Below are positions 1-9,182 of a stretch of 64,000 nucleotides of DNA, piece after piece (position 1 is the stretch's first letter; each line of letters opens with the position of its first letter). The notes below the pieces were generated by a model. It was not told where the DNA came from. It did no database searches and was given only the letters and a program-made list of their open reading frames with translations. Source of the stretch: Limnohabitans planktonicus II-D5 (GTDB lineage Bacteria > Pseudomonadota > Gammaproteobacteria > Burkholderiales > Burkholderiaceae_C); contig NZ_LFYT02000024.1 in assembly GCF_001270065.2 (NCBI RefSeq), forward strand, positions 1 through 64,000, read 5' to 3'. The translations under genes were made by a program, and so were the position numbers.

Positions 1-289
1 TCAGGTCCGACGATTTTCCGCTTTGGAGCAGGCCCATGTCGGGGTCTTCGACCGCCGACCTACAACTGCACGGCCCCCGTAGGTCGGCACCTTCAGGTCC
101 GACGATTTTTTGCTTTGGCGCAGGCCCATGTCGGGGTCTTCGACCACCGACCTACGAATGCACGGCCCTCGTAGGTCGGCACCTTCAGGTCCGACGATTT
201 TTTGCTTCGGCGCAGGCCGCTGGTCGGGGTCTTCGACCACCGACCTACGAATGCACGGCCCCAGTAGGTCGGCACTCGCAGAGTCCGAC
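1..289. repeat. REPIN array A (downstream of pobA)
   Basis: Tandem copies of a GTAG-headed palindromic repeat. Full GTAGGTCGGC starts lie at about 79, 171 and 264, giving a period of about 92-93 bp; a partial copy runs off the window start. Each unit is a hairpin (GTCGG...CCGAC with inner ACC/GGT-type pairing), a short core ending GCGCAGGCCCAT, an inverted hairpin GTCGGGGTCTTCGACC..CCGACCTAC, and a linker GAATGCACGGCCC. The last half-unit ends one base before the pobA stop codon. No coding potential is credited to it. Confidence 0.85.
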
Positions 290-290
290 G

Positions 291-1613
<1,323 letters not shown>

Positions 1614-1733
1614 TTGATGCGCATCAACGCGCTTGCACAGCGCAGCATGTTGGCTCTGTTGCTATTGGCCTGCGGGGTCTGACTCTGGTAGGTCGGCGGC
1701 AAGAGAGCCGACATTTCACAACCAAGGCCCCCC

Positions 1734-2504
1734 ATGACCATCGCCAAAGCTGACTACATCGAAGGCCTTGCCAAAGGCCTGGCCGTGCTCGAAGCCTTTG
1801 ACACCGAACGCCAGCGCTTGAACGCCACGCTGGCCGCGCAGCGCACGGGCATCACCCGGGCGGCGGCCCGGCGGCATTTGCTCACGCTGGCTGAGCTGGG
1901 TTATCTGGAGACGGATGGCAGCCATTACTGGTTGTCGGCACGGGTGCTGCGCTTTGCGGGCAGTTACATGGCCACTTCGCGCCTGCCGCGCACGCTGCAG
2001 CCCACGCTCAACCACCTGGCGCAGGAAACGCAGGCGGCTTTCAGCGCCGTGGTGCTGGACGGCGGCGAGGGCGTGATCGTGGCGCGCAGCGCAGGCGTGG
2101 CCGAACCCGTGCGGCACCTGGCTTATGGCCTGCACCTGGGGGCACGTCTGCCCGCGCACGCCACGTCCACAGGGCGGGTCTTGCTGGCCAATTTGTCCAA
2201 GGCCGAGTTCAACGCTTGGCTTAAAGGCCGCGAGCTGGCCCGAATCACGCCGCAAACTGAGGTCAATGCCACCCGGTTTAAGGCACTGATTGAGCAGGTG
2301 CGGCAGGCAGACCACTGCCTGGCCCGTGATGGCCACGAGCTGGGCATCCATGCGCTGGCGGTGCCCCTGCGCAACATGCAGGGCCAGACCTTGGCCGCGT
2401 TGAATGTGGTGGGCACCGCCGAGCAGTTGTCTGATGCGGCCGTGCAGCGCAAGTGGCTACCGCTCTTGCTGGAGTCTGCGCGGGCGTTGCGTCCCTTGCT
2501 GTGA
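1734..2504 (+). CDS. IclR-family transcriptional regulator, probable activator of pobA
   Basis: 256 aa. The N-terminal winged helix-turn-helix (about residues 10-70, with RTGITRAAARRHLLTLAELGYL) is followed by an effector-binding IclR domain (about 80-250, with HLGARLPAHATSTGRVLLA and the C-terminal LAALNVVG). The proportions fit the PcaR/PcaU/PobR subgroup, which senses protocatechuate-pathway compounds. It is divergent from pobA, and the operator repeats lie between them. Family membership is clear; the inducer (4-hydroxybenzoate or protocatechuate) is inferred from context. No strong Shine-Dalgarno is seen upstream of ATG 1734. Confidence 0.85.
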   Translation: MTIAKADYIEGLAKGLAVLEAFDTERQRLNATLAAQRTGITRAAARRHLLTLAELGYLETDGSHYWLSARVLRFAGSYMATSRLPRTLQPTLNHLAQETQAAFSAVVLDGGEGVIVARSAGVAEPVRHLAYGLHLGARLPAHATSTGRVLLANLSKAEFNAWLKGRELARITPQTEVNATRFKALIEQVRQADHCLARDGHELGIHALAVPLRNMQGQTLAALNVVGTAEQLSDAAVQRKWLPLLLESARALRPLL

Positions 2505-2510
2505 TGGGCC

Positions 2511-3224
2511 TCAAACCCCCAAATGCTGCTCCAGCACACTCGGGTCGTTCAGCAGGATTTGCGAGGAGCCTTCGAACACCACCTGGCCTTTGACCAGGAT
2601 GATGTTGCGGTCGGTGATCTGGGTGACGTGTTTCCAGTTTTTGTCCACGATGATCGAGCTGATGCCACTTTCCTTGATGAGGCTGCAGATGCGCCAGATG
2701 TCTCGGGCGATCAGCGGGGCCAGGCCTTCGGTGGCTTCGTCGAGGATCAGCACGTCGGGGTTGGTCATGAGCGCTCGGCCGATGGTGAGCATTTGCTGCT
2801 CACCGCCGGACAGTTGCTGGCCGCCGTGGCCCAGGCGTTCTTTCAGGCGCGGGAAGGTCTCGAGCACGCGCTCATAAGTCCAGTCGCGTTGCCCTTGGGT
2901 TCCGGTGCGCGCCGCCATTTGCAGGTTTTCCACCACGTTCAGGTTCCCAAAAATACCCCGGCCTTCGGGCACGTAGGCGATGCCCAGTTGCGCCACTTCA
3001 AACGTGGGGCGATCGTTCATGCGCTGGCCTTTGATGTCCACCGTGCCCGAGCGTGGCGGCACGATGCCCATGAGGGTTTTGAGCAGGGTGCTTTTGCCCA
3101 TGCCGTTGCGGCCCATGAGGCCAATCGTCTCGCCCCGGCCGACAGAAAAGTTCACGCCGCGCAGGATGTGGCTCGCGCCGTAAAAGGTGTTCAGGTCTTG
3201 GGCCTGGATCAACAAGTCGCTCAT
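2511..3224 (-). CDS. livF: LIV-type ABC transporter ATP-binding protein (LivF-like)
   Basis: 237-aa cytoplasmic ATPase of the HAAT (branched-chain amino acid type) uptake family. Walker A is GRNGMGKST, the signature is LSGGEQQM and Walker B is VLILDEATEG. ATG at 3224 starts one base after the stop of the upstream livG-like gene, so the two are translationally linked. It is the last gene of a minus-strand run that begins with the ring-hydroxylase genes, which suggests an aromatic acid rather than leucine as substrate (inference). Confidence 0.9.
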   Translation of the reverse strand: MSDLLIQAQDLNTFYGASHILRGVNFSVGRGETIGLMGRNGMGKSTLLKTLMGIVPPRSGTVDIKGQRMNDRPTFEVAQLGIAYVPEGRGIFGNLNVVENLQMAARTGTQGQRDWTYERVLETFPRLKERLGHGGQQLSGGEQQMLTIGRALMTNPDVLILDEATEGLAPLIARDIWRICSLIKESGISSIIVDKNWKHVTQITDRNIILVKGQVVFEGSSQILLNDPSVLEQHLGV

Positions 3225-3225
3225 C

Positions 3226-3993
3226 TCAATGTTCCTCACCCAGGTAAGCGGCCTGCACACCCGCATCGGCCCGCACCGCCACAGGCGTGTCGCTCGCAAT
3301 CACTTGTCCGTTGACCATCACCGTGAGGTGGTCGGCCAGCGTGAACACGGCGTCCATGTCGTGCTCCACCAGCAAGATGGCGTGTTCTGTTTTGAGGCGC
3401 AGCAGCAGCTGCACCATGCGCTCGGCCTCGGCCTGGCCCATGCCGGCCAGGGGTTCGTCGAGCAGCAGCACCCGGGGCTCGGTGGCCAAGGTCATGGCGA
3501 TTTCCAGTTGGCGTTGTTCACCGTGGCTGGTGGCCCCGGCTTGGGCGTGGCGGCGGTCTTGCAGACCAGCCAGTTCCATTGCGCGCTCGGCCCGAGCATT
3601 CACGGCCTGCATGCGCGCCGCTGCCTTCAACCAGCCCAGCGGGTTGAAGGGGGAGGGCTGCACACGCGATTGGGCGGCCAGGCGCACGTTGTCCCACACG
3701 CTGAAGGTGCTGAAGATGTTGGTCTTTTGGTAGCTGCGGCCCAGGCCGTGGCGTGAGATTTTTTCGGGCGTCCAGCCGCTGATGGGGTGCTCACCCAAAG
3801 AAATGCTGCCGCTGGTGGGCGGCAGATCGCCCGAGAGCAGGTTGGTCAGCGTGGACTTGCCCGCGCCGTTGGGGCCAATCACTGCGTGGATGTGGCCCAG
3901 CCACAAATCCAGCGAGACGTCGTTCACAGCCGCCAAGCCGCCAAAGCGCTTGGTCAGGGCGCGTGCGGACATCAAGACTTGGCGCTCAGTCAT
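3226..3993 (-). CDS. livG: LIV-type ABC transporter ATP-binding protein (LivG-like)
   Basis: 255-aa ATPase with Walker A GPNGAGKST, Walker B VLLLDEPLAG and the LivG-type C-terminal tail ending AYLGEEH. The signature motif reads TSHGEQRQLE where LSYGEQRQLE is usual; the core GEQ is kept. ATG at 3993 overlaps the end of the permease gene by 8 bases (stop at 3986), indicating translational coupling. It pairs with the LivF-like ATPase downstream to form the heterodimeric motor. Confidence 0.9.
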   Translation of the reverse strand: MTERQVLMSARALTKRFGGLAAVNDVSLDLWLGHIHAVIGPNGAGKSTLTNLLSGDLPPTSGSISLGEHPISGWTPEKISRHGLGRSYQKTNIFSTFSVWDNVRLAAQSRVQPSPFNPLGWLKAAARMQAVNARAERAMELAGLQDRRHAQAGATSHGEQRQLEIAMTLATEPRVLLLDEPLAGMGQAEAERMVQLLLRLKTEHAILLVEHDMDAVFTLADHLTVMVNGQVIASDTPVAVRADAGVQAAYLGEEH

Positions 3994-4993
3994 GACCCGC
4001 CTCCTTGGCCGATGGGCTGCCAAAAGCCCGGTTGATCAGGCCCAAAATGCCTTTCGGGGCAAAGATGATCAGCGCCACGATGAACAGGCCCATCCACATC
4101 TGCCAGTGTTTGCCGGTTTTGAAGCTGCCCACATCGGGTAAATCCTTGAAGACATGCAGCAAATACTCAAAGCTGAAGGCGCCCACAATGGCCCCCGCAA
4201 AATTGCCCATGCCGCCCAAAATCACCATCATGATGGCGTGTGCGCTCATGTGAAAGCCCATGAGCTCGGGGTTCACAAAACCGGTTTGTGCGGCCCACAA
4301 ATAACCCGCCAGACCCGCCAAGGCCCCCGCCAAGGTGAAGGCTGCCAACTTGTGGCTGAAAGTGTTGAAGCCCAGCGCCCGCATGCGGTGTTCGTTGACC
4401 CGAATGCCCGACAGCGCCCGGCCAAAGGGGCTCCAGAGCAGGCGGCGCAAAAACACATACACCGCCAGCAAACAGCCCAGCGTGAAGTAATAAAACACCC
4501 GCTTGTTTTCCAGGTCGATGATGCCCGCATCGGGGCGGAAGTTCAGGAACAAACCGTCCGAGCCGCCCAGCGCCTTGTTGTCAAAGAAGATGTAAAAAAT
4601 CATTTGGGCAAAAGCCATGGTCACCATGATGAAGTAGATGCCGTGCGTGCGCACCACCAAAAAGCCAATGACCAAAGCCGCCAGCGCAGCCCCACCCACG
4701 GCCAGCGGCAAGCTGGTGAACAAGCTGATGGGCTCGTTTTGCGGCGTGACAAAAGCCAGCACATAACCGGCCAAACCAAAGTAAGCGGCATGGCCCAGCG
4801 AGACCAGGCCCGTGACGCCTTGCAGCAAATCGAGGCTCATGGCCAAGATGGCCAGGATCATCATGCGCACGACCATGGCCGTGTAAAAGTCGGAGCCGAC
4901 AAAGGGGAAGGCGGCGAGCGCCAAAAAGCCCAGCACCATCACCAGCTGGATGCTGCGCGGCAGGGTTTCAAGGTGAATTTGGGGCATGCTCAT
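3986..4993 (-). CDS. livM: LIV-type ABC transporter permease (LivM-like)
   Basis: 335-aa inner-membrane permease with about nine hydrophobic segments. It carries the family core GLVSLGHAAYFGLAGY near residues 65-80 and the EAA-like loop GIRVNEHRMRALGFNT, then GGMGNFAGAIVGA near the C-terminus. ATG codons at 4993 and 4987 are both possible. It follows the LivH-like permease by 16 bases and overlaps the LivG-like ATPase. Confidence 0.9.
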   Translation of the reverse strand: MSMPQIHLETLPRSIQLVMVLGFLALAAFPFVGSDFYTAMVVRMMILAILAMSLDLLQGVTGLVSLGHAAYFGLAGYVLAFVTPQNEPISLFTSLPLAVGGAALAALVIGFLVVRTHGIYFIMVTMAFAQMIFYIFFDNKALGGSDGLFLNFRPDAGIIDLENKRVFYYFTLGCLLAVYVFLRRLLWSPFGRALSGIRVNEHRMRALGFNTFSHKLAAFTLAGALAGLAGYLWAAQTGFVNPELMGFHMSAHAIMMVILGGMGNFAGAIVGAFSFEYLLHVFKDLPDVGSFKTGKHWQMWMGLFIVALIIFAPKGILGLINRAFGSPSAKEAGHD

Positions 4994-5009
4994 GTTGTTC
5001 TTCTCGTCG

Positions 5010-5873
5010 TCATTGCTTGAACAGGCCTTCGGGTTTGTACAGCAGCACAGCGGCCATCAGCACATACACCAGCATGCCTGAGGCCTGGGGCAGCAGCACC
5101 TTGCCAAAGGTGTCGACCAGGCCGACCAGCAGGGCGGCAATCAAGGCACCGCGCACCGAGCCGATGCCGCCAATGACCACCACCACAAAGCACATGATCA
5201 AGACCTGTGAGCCCATGTTCGGGTAGACGCTGGACACGGGCGCGGCGATCATGCCCGCGATCGAGGCCAGGCCAATGCCCAGAGCGAACACCACCGAGTG
5301 GATGAGTTTGATGTTCACGCCGAGCGACTCGGTCATCTCGCGGTTGAAAGCTCCCGCACGGATCTTCATGCCCAAGCGGGTTTTGGAGATCAGCAAATAC
5401 AGGCCCAAAGCCAGCACCAAGCACACGCCCGACATGAACAGGCGGTACACCGGATAAGACAGGTTTTCGGTCAAGGGGATGGATGCGGCCAGCAACTCGG
5501 GCACGGGCAGGCCGTGCACATCGTCGCCCCAAATCATGGAGCGAAGTTCTTCAAACACGTAAATCAGGCCAAACGTCAGCAGCACCTGGTCCAGGTGGTC
5601 GCGGTGGTAGAAGTGGCGAAACAGCAAACGCTCAATGAGCAAGCCAAAGGCCACCGATAGGGCCGTGCCCACAATGATGGCCAAAGTGAAGCTGCCCAGC
5701 TGCGCGGCCAAAGACCAGGCCAGGTAAGCCCCCAGCATGTAAAAGCTGCCGTGCGCCAAGTTGACCACGCCCATGATGCCGAAGATCAGTGTCAGGCCCG
5801 CTGCCAGCATGAACAGCAGCAGCCCGTACTGGACGCTGTTGAGCAGCTGGATCAAAAAATTCACAAAGTCCAT
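5010..5873 (-). CDS. livH: LIV-type ABC transporter permease (LivH-like)
   Basis: 287-aa inner-membrane permease. The typical N-terminus (MDFVNFLIQLLNSVQYGLL) leads into GLTLIFGIMGVVNLAHGSFYMLGAY, the family's diagnostic region, and a later GGIGSVRGALIAALLVG. I start it at ATG 5873; a TTG at 5888 in frame is the alternative. Only about 90 bases separate it from the ferredoxin gene upstream, so it probably belongs to the same transcript as the ring hydroxylase. Confidence 0.9.
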   Translation of the reverse strand: MDFVNFLIQLLNSVQYGLLLFMLAAGLTLIFGIMGVVNLAHGSFYMLGAYLAWSLAAQLGSFTLAIIVGTALSVAFGLLIERLLFRHFYHRDHLDQVLLTFGLIYVFEELRSMIWGDDVHGLPVPELLAASIPLTENLSYPVYRLFMSGVCLVLALGLYLLISKTRLGMKIRAGAFNREMTESLGVNIKLIHSVVFALGIGLASIAGMIAAPVSSVYPNMGSQVLIMCFVVVVIGGIGSVRGALIAALLVGLVDTFGKVLLPQASGMLVYVLMAAVLLYKPEGLFKQ

Positions 5874-5966
5874 CAGATCTGCGTCCAAAGGAAAGAGTCA
5901 AGCAAAAGCGCTTGTAAAAACGGCGGAACAAGTCCGCCGAAGGCTAGTTTAACGGTTGCTTTGCAG

Positions 5967-6284
5967 TCACTGGTCGAGCTTCAGCAGAACTCGGTCATTC
6001 TCAATCTTGACAGGCCAAGACTTGACCGGCTCGGTGGCCGGGCCGCAGCTGACGGTGCCGTCACGCACATCAAACAGCGCCTGATGAAAGGGGCACTCCA
6101 CCCTGTGGCCTTCGACGAAGCCATCGCAGAGTTTGGCGTTGCCATGGCTGCACAGGTTATTGATGGCGAAAACGCCACCATCTTCGAGTTTGAAGACGGC
6201 AATGTCTTGGTCTTCGGGGGTGACAGCGATGCCTGCGCCTTCAAACAAATCGGCCTCGGCGGCCACGTCAATCCATAGGGTCAT
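5967..6284 (-). CDS. nagAb: Rieske [2Fe-2S] ferredoxin of the ring hydroxylase
   Basis: 105-aa soluble ferredoxin that carries electrons to the oxygenase. The Rieske ligands are C45-S-H47 and C64-P-F-H67 with an 18-residue span between the pairs, as in naphthalene/salicylate/biphenyl-type ferredoxins. It lies 13 bases after the beta-subunit gene. No dedicated reductase gene is present in the window, so the electron donor must be encoded elsewhere. The name nagAb is by analogy with the salicylate 5-hydroxylase system; the family assignment is firmer than the symbol. Confidence 0.8.
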   Translation of the reverse strand: MTLWIDVAAEADLFEGAGIAVTPEDQDIAVFKLEDGGVFAINNLCSHGNAKLCDGFVEGHRVECPFHQALFDVRDGTVSCGPATEPVKSWPVKIENDRVLLKLDQ

Positions 6285-6297
6285 AGGGGCTTCACGA

Positions 6298-6783
6298 TCA
6301 GATGGGGTAAATGATGGAGTTGGGAATCATCTCGCTGTCGTACACGCAAAGGCGTTCAGCGAACTTGAAGCCTTCGGGGGTTTGCACGATGGTGTCGATG
6401 TAGCGGCCCACATTGAACACGGTGCTTTCCTTGTCGAGCTTGGTGCGAAACACCGCGTAGTTGGCTTCTGTGTGGATGCGGCCGTCTTCAACGCGCAGCA
6501 CCATGGGGGCACCCACCACATGCCGCTGGTAATAGGGGTCGTGGAAAAGCGTCTCTTGGATGCCATACGCGCGGTCCTTGAGCATGCCCTTGCTGGTGAA
6601 TGACAGCGTGCACAGCGGAAAGCCGCGCTCAAAGTTTTCACGCGGTTGCAGTTTGTAGACGCACTGCTCGGTGAAAAATTCGGGCCACAAATCCCATTGG
6701 CGGCTGTCCACGGCGCTGGCGTAATCGGCATAAAGTTGCTGGATGTCGAACCAGGTTTGCAGGTCTATCAAGGGTTTGGCCAT
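6298..6783 (-). CDS. nagH: Ring-hydroxylating dioxygenase beta subunit (salicylate 5-hydroxylase small subunit-like)
   Basis: 161-aa small subunit with the NTF2/SnoaL-like fold of ring-hydroxylase beta chains. It has an N-terminal helix [21 protein letters not shown] and a beta-rich C-terminus ([20 protein letters not shown]). ATG 6783 was chosen because GGAGG sits 7 bases upstream; a TTG at 6789 overlaps the preceding stop. It starts 2 bases after the alpha-subunit stop, so the two are co-translated and form the hetero-oligomeric oxygenase. Substrate is inferred from the alpha subunit. Confidence 0.75.
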   Translation of the reverse strand: MAKPLIDLQTWFDIQQLYADYASAVDSRQWDLWPEFFTEQCVYKLQPRENFERGFPLCTLSFTSKGMLKDRAYGIQETLFHDPYYQRHVVGAPMVLRVEDGRIHTEANYAVFRTKLDKESTVFNVGRYIDTIVQTPEGFKFAERLCVYDSEMIPNSIIYPI

Positions 6784-6785
6784 GA

Positions 6786-8051
6786 TCAATCCTCCATCAC
6801 TTTGCGCCAGTAGGCGTACATGCCCCTGATGAGCGTTTCGGTCACCATGTGGTCGGTCTCGCCCACATCGCGCCCACCCAGCTCCACCAGCATGTGGTGC
6901 TCGGGTTTGCTTTCAAAGGCCTGTTGCGAAAACTCGATCACTTCGCCGTCGTCGGCCGACACGAAGCCCGCCGGGCCAAACAGGTTGGACTGGCGCAAGC
7001 GGCGCTCGGTCATCTCGGGGGTGTCATCTTCAAAGCCAAAATGAGTCCAGACAAAGTCGAATGCGCCGTGCCCGTCGGGCTGGATGTGGCGGGTGGACAC
7101 GCTGTTGACCTGCTGCTGAAAGATCACGCTGGGGAACAAGGTCATCATCACCGCCGTCGGCATCTGATCACCCAGTTGCCACCAAGGCTCGGGCACGATG
7201 TCCAAAAAACTCGGGTCATTGAGCTGCATGCTGGCCTTGAAGCTGCTCACTTGCGTGACTTGGGCTTTGTCCCCCGCAGCCTGACCCGCTGAGCCACGCG
7301 TGGAAATCATGGCCGCGTGGCGGTGGTGTTCGTCCATGCGCAGCTCGGATTTGTTGTCGGCACGCCAGAGGCCAAAGGTCACAAACCAGGTATGCAGCAG
7401 ACCGGGGTGGTAAGGGTCTTTGATGTTTTCCTGCATCAGCTTCCAGTTGCCCGGAATGCGTTGGCGGTTGTAGCCCAGGATGGTGAGCTTGCGGCCGTTG
7501 AACAGGCGGTCAAAGTAACGCAGGATGGTGGGGCCCATGAAGTCTTCGAGGGACTCCACCGCATGGTCAAACGAGGCAAACACGACCCCGCCCCGTGTCG
7601 CCACTTTCAACGAGTTCAGTCCATGGTCTTTGGGGTCGAAGTCGGCGGGCATGCCGCCGTTGACCTTGCCATCTTGGCGCACGCCACGGCGGAAAGGCAC
7701 GCCTTGCAGTTGGCCATCGAGCGCATAGCTCCACTGGTGGTAGGGGCAAACCAGTTCTTTTTTGTTGCCATGGCGCTCACGGCAAAACGCCATGCCCCGG
7801 TGCGCGCAGACGTTTTCAACGACGTGAATTTGACCGTCCTGGCTGCGGGTCAGGATGACCGAGCGTTCGCCAATCACGGTGCGTTTGAAGTCGCCTGGCT
7901 TGGGAATCTCGGCCTCCAGGCCCACATAGCTCCAGTGGGCTTTGTAGAAAAAGCGATCCATCTCTTTTTTGTGGTTGTCAGGGTTCGCATAGAGGGCAAA
8001 TGGGACACGGCTTGTGCCTGCTGTTTCCCAGTGAATGGGGTGTTCCTGCAT
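6786..8051 (-). CDS. nagG: Ring-hydroxylating oxygenase alpha subunit, salicylate 5-hydroxylase/anthranilate dioxygenase-like
   Basis: 421-aa catalytic subunit. The Rieske cluster is bound by C82-x-H84 and C102-x2-H105. The mononuclear iron site is D212-x2-H215-x4-H220 within [12 protein letters not shown]. From memory, the whole chain, including the tail [15 protein letters not shown], closely resembles NagG, the salicylate 5-hydroxylase large subunit that makes gentisate; AndAc-type anthranilate dioxygenases are the main alternative. GGAG lies 5 bases before ATG 8051. It is first in the operon alpha-beta-ferredoxin-livHMGF and divergent from a NahR-like regulator, which fits salicylate as inducer and substrate. 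Confidence 0.75.
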   Translation of the reverse strand: MQEHPIHWETAGTSRVPFALYANPDNHKKEMDRFFYKAHWSYVGLEAEIPKPGDFKRTVIGERSVILTRSQDGQIHVVENVCAHRGMAFCRERHGNKKELVCPYHQWSYALDGQLQGVPFRRGVRQDGKVNGGMPADFDPKDHGLNSLKVATRGGVVFASFDHAVESLEDFMGPTILRYFDRLFNGRKLTILGYNRQRIPGNWKLMQENIKDPYHPGLLHTWFVTFGLWRADNKSELRMDEHHRHAAMISTRGSAGQAAGDKAQVTQVSSFKASMQLNDPSFLDIVPEPWWQLGDQMPTAVMMTLFPSVIFQQQVNSVSTRHIQPDGHGAFDFVWTHFGFEDDTPEMTERRLRQSNLFGPAGFVSADDGEVIEFSQQAFESKPEHHMLVELGGRDVGETDHMVTETLIRGMYAYWRKVMED

Positions 8052-8128
8052 GGAGACTCCTGATCAAACTTGACGTGGATCATGCGTAAATTCAAAAAAT
8101 AAGTAAATCGGATTTTTTGTATAGTCAG

Positions 8129-8145
8129 TATTTGAAAATCAAATA
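8129..8145. promoter_or_regulatory. Perfect palindrome, probable LysR-type operator
   Basis: TATTTGA-AAA-TCAAATA is a perfect 7-3-7 palindrome with the T-N11-A core that LysR-type regulators recognise. It lies in the 111-bp gap between the divergent ring-hydroxylase operon (start 8051) and the lysR-type gene (start 8163), close to the regulator, which fits an autoregulatory recognition site. Role is inferred. Confidence 0.6.
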
Positions 8146-8162
8146 TCAAAGGGCGTCTTCCC

Positions 8163-9098
8163 ATGGATATCTCCAAAATCGATCTGAATCTGTTGGTGGT
8201 CTTGCATCACTTGCTATTGAAGAAGCGGGTGTCCACGGTGGCTGAGGTGCTGGGCATGAGTCAGCCTGCCGTCAGCAGCGCCTTGGGGCGTTTGCGCAGC
8301 ACTTTGGGCGATGATCTTTTTTTGCGCACGCAAGGGGGCATGGAGCCCACGCCCTATGCCTTGCAATTGGCCGAACCCGTGGCCCTGGCTTTGGATGGTT
8401 TGCAACAAGCCTTGAATGTGCGGGCGGCATTTGACCCTGCGCTGAGCACGCGCAGCTTCACCCTGGCCATGACCGATGTGGGCGAGATGTATTTTTTGCC
8501 GGTGCTGGTGGATGCCTTGACGCGGTCAGCCCCCGGGGTGACCTTGCAGGTGGTCAGCGTGACGCAGGCCTCGCTCAAAGAGGACATGGCCACAGGCCGC
8601 ATTGACCTGGCCATGGGTTTGTTGCCGCAGCTGCAGGCGGGGTTTTTTCAGCAAGCCTTGTTTCGGCAGAAATACATTTGTTTGATGCGCCGGGGGCACC
8701 CGCTGGCTGCTGGCAATCCGCTGACCCTGAGCAGCTTCACGCAGGCCGAGCATGTGCGCATCCTGGCGGCCGGAACGGGGCATGGTCGGGTGGATGTGGC
8801 TTTGGAGAATCAGAAATTGCGTCGGCATTTTCGCTTGACGGTGCCGCACTATGTGGCGCTGGGCGATGTCCTCAGCCACTCGGACCTGATTGCCACGGTG
8901 CCCGAGCGCTTTGCCGATCGAACCCTTGGGCCGTTTGGATTGAGCAAGCGCGAGTTACCCATTCCTGTAGCTGAAAGTGCGATCCACCAGTTTTGGCACA
9001 GTCGTTTGCACCGTGACCCGGGTCACCAATGGCTGCGGCAATTGACGTGGGGTCTTTTCGGGGATGGTCAGGTGCCAGGCGAAGAAAAACCCATTTGA
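8163..9098 (+). CDS. LysR-family regulator, NahR/NagR/DntR-like
   Basis: 311 aa. The N-terminal helix-turn-helix (DLNLLVVLHHLLLKKRVS...GMSQPAVSSALGRLR) is followed by a periplasmic-binding-protein-like sensor. Stretches such as FTLAMTDVGEMYFLPVLVDAL, RILAAGTGHGRVD and the near-terminal FWHSRLHRDPGHQWLRQL match the NahR/DntR lineage, which senses salicylate-type compounds. It is divergent from the ring-hydroxylase operon. AAGGG lies 9 bases before the ATG. Its stop codon falls inside a hairpin shared with the convergent gene. Confidence 0.85.
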   Translation: MDISKIDLNLLVVLHHLLLKKRVSTVAEVLGMSQPAVSSALGRLRSTLGDDLFLRTQGGMEPTPYALQLAEPVALALDGLQQALNVRAAFDPALSTRSFTLAMTDVGEMYFLPVLVDALTRSAPGVTLQVVSVTQASLKEDMATGRIDLAMGLLPQLQAGFFQQALFRQKYICLMRRGHPLAAGNPLTLSSFTQAEHVRILAAGTGHGRVDVALENQKLRRHFRLTVPHYVALGDVLSHSDLIATVPERFADRTLGPFGLSKRELPIPVAESAIHQFWHSRLHRDPGHQWLRQLTWGLFGDGQVPGEEKPI

Positions 9099-9137
9099 CG
9101 GGTGTTCCGCCTGGAGGCGGATCACGGTCAAATGGGT
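9089..9137. terminator. Bidirectional hairpin between lysR-type gene and LIV binding protein
   Basis: ACCCATTTGAC (9089-9099) pairs perfectly with GTCAAATGGGT (9127-9137), and an inner stem CCGCC-TGGA-GGCGG sits at 9107-9120. It includes the lysR stop codon and lies between two convergent genes, so it probably terminates transcription from both sides. There is no long T-run, so strength is uncertain. Confidence 0.6.
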
Positions 9138-9182
9138 TTGATTGCACTCAACCCGGGGTGCTCCCGGTGGGCGCTTGTCGCA

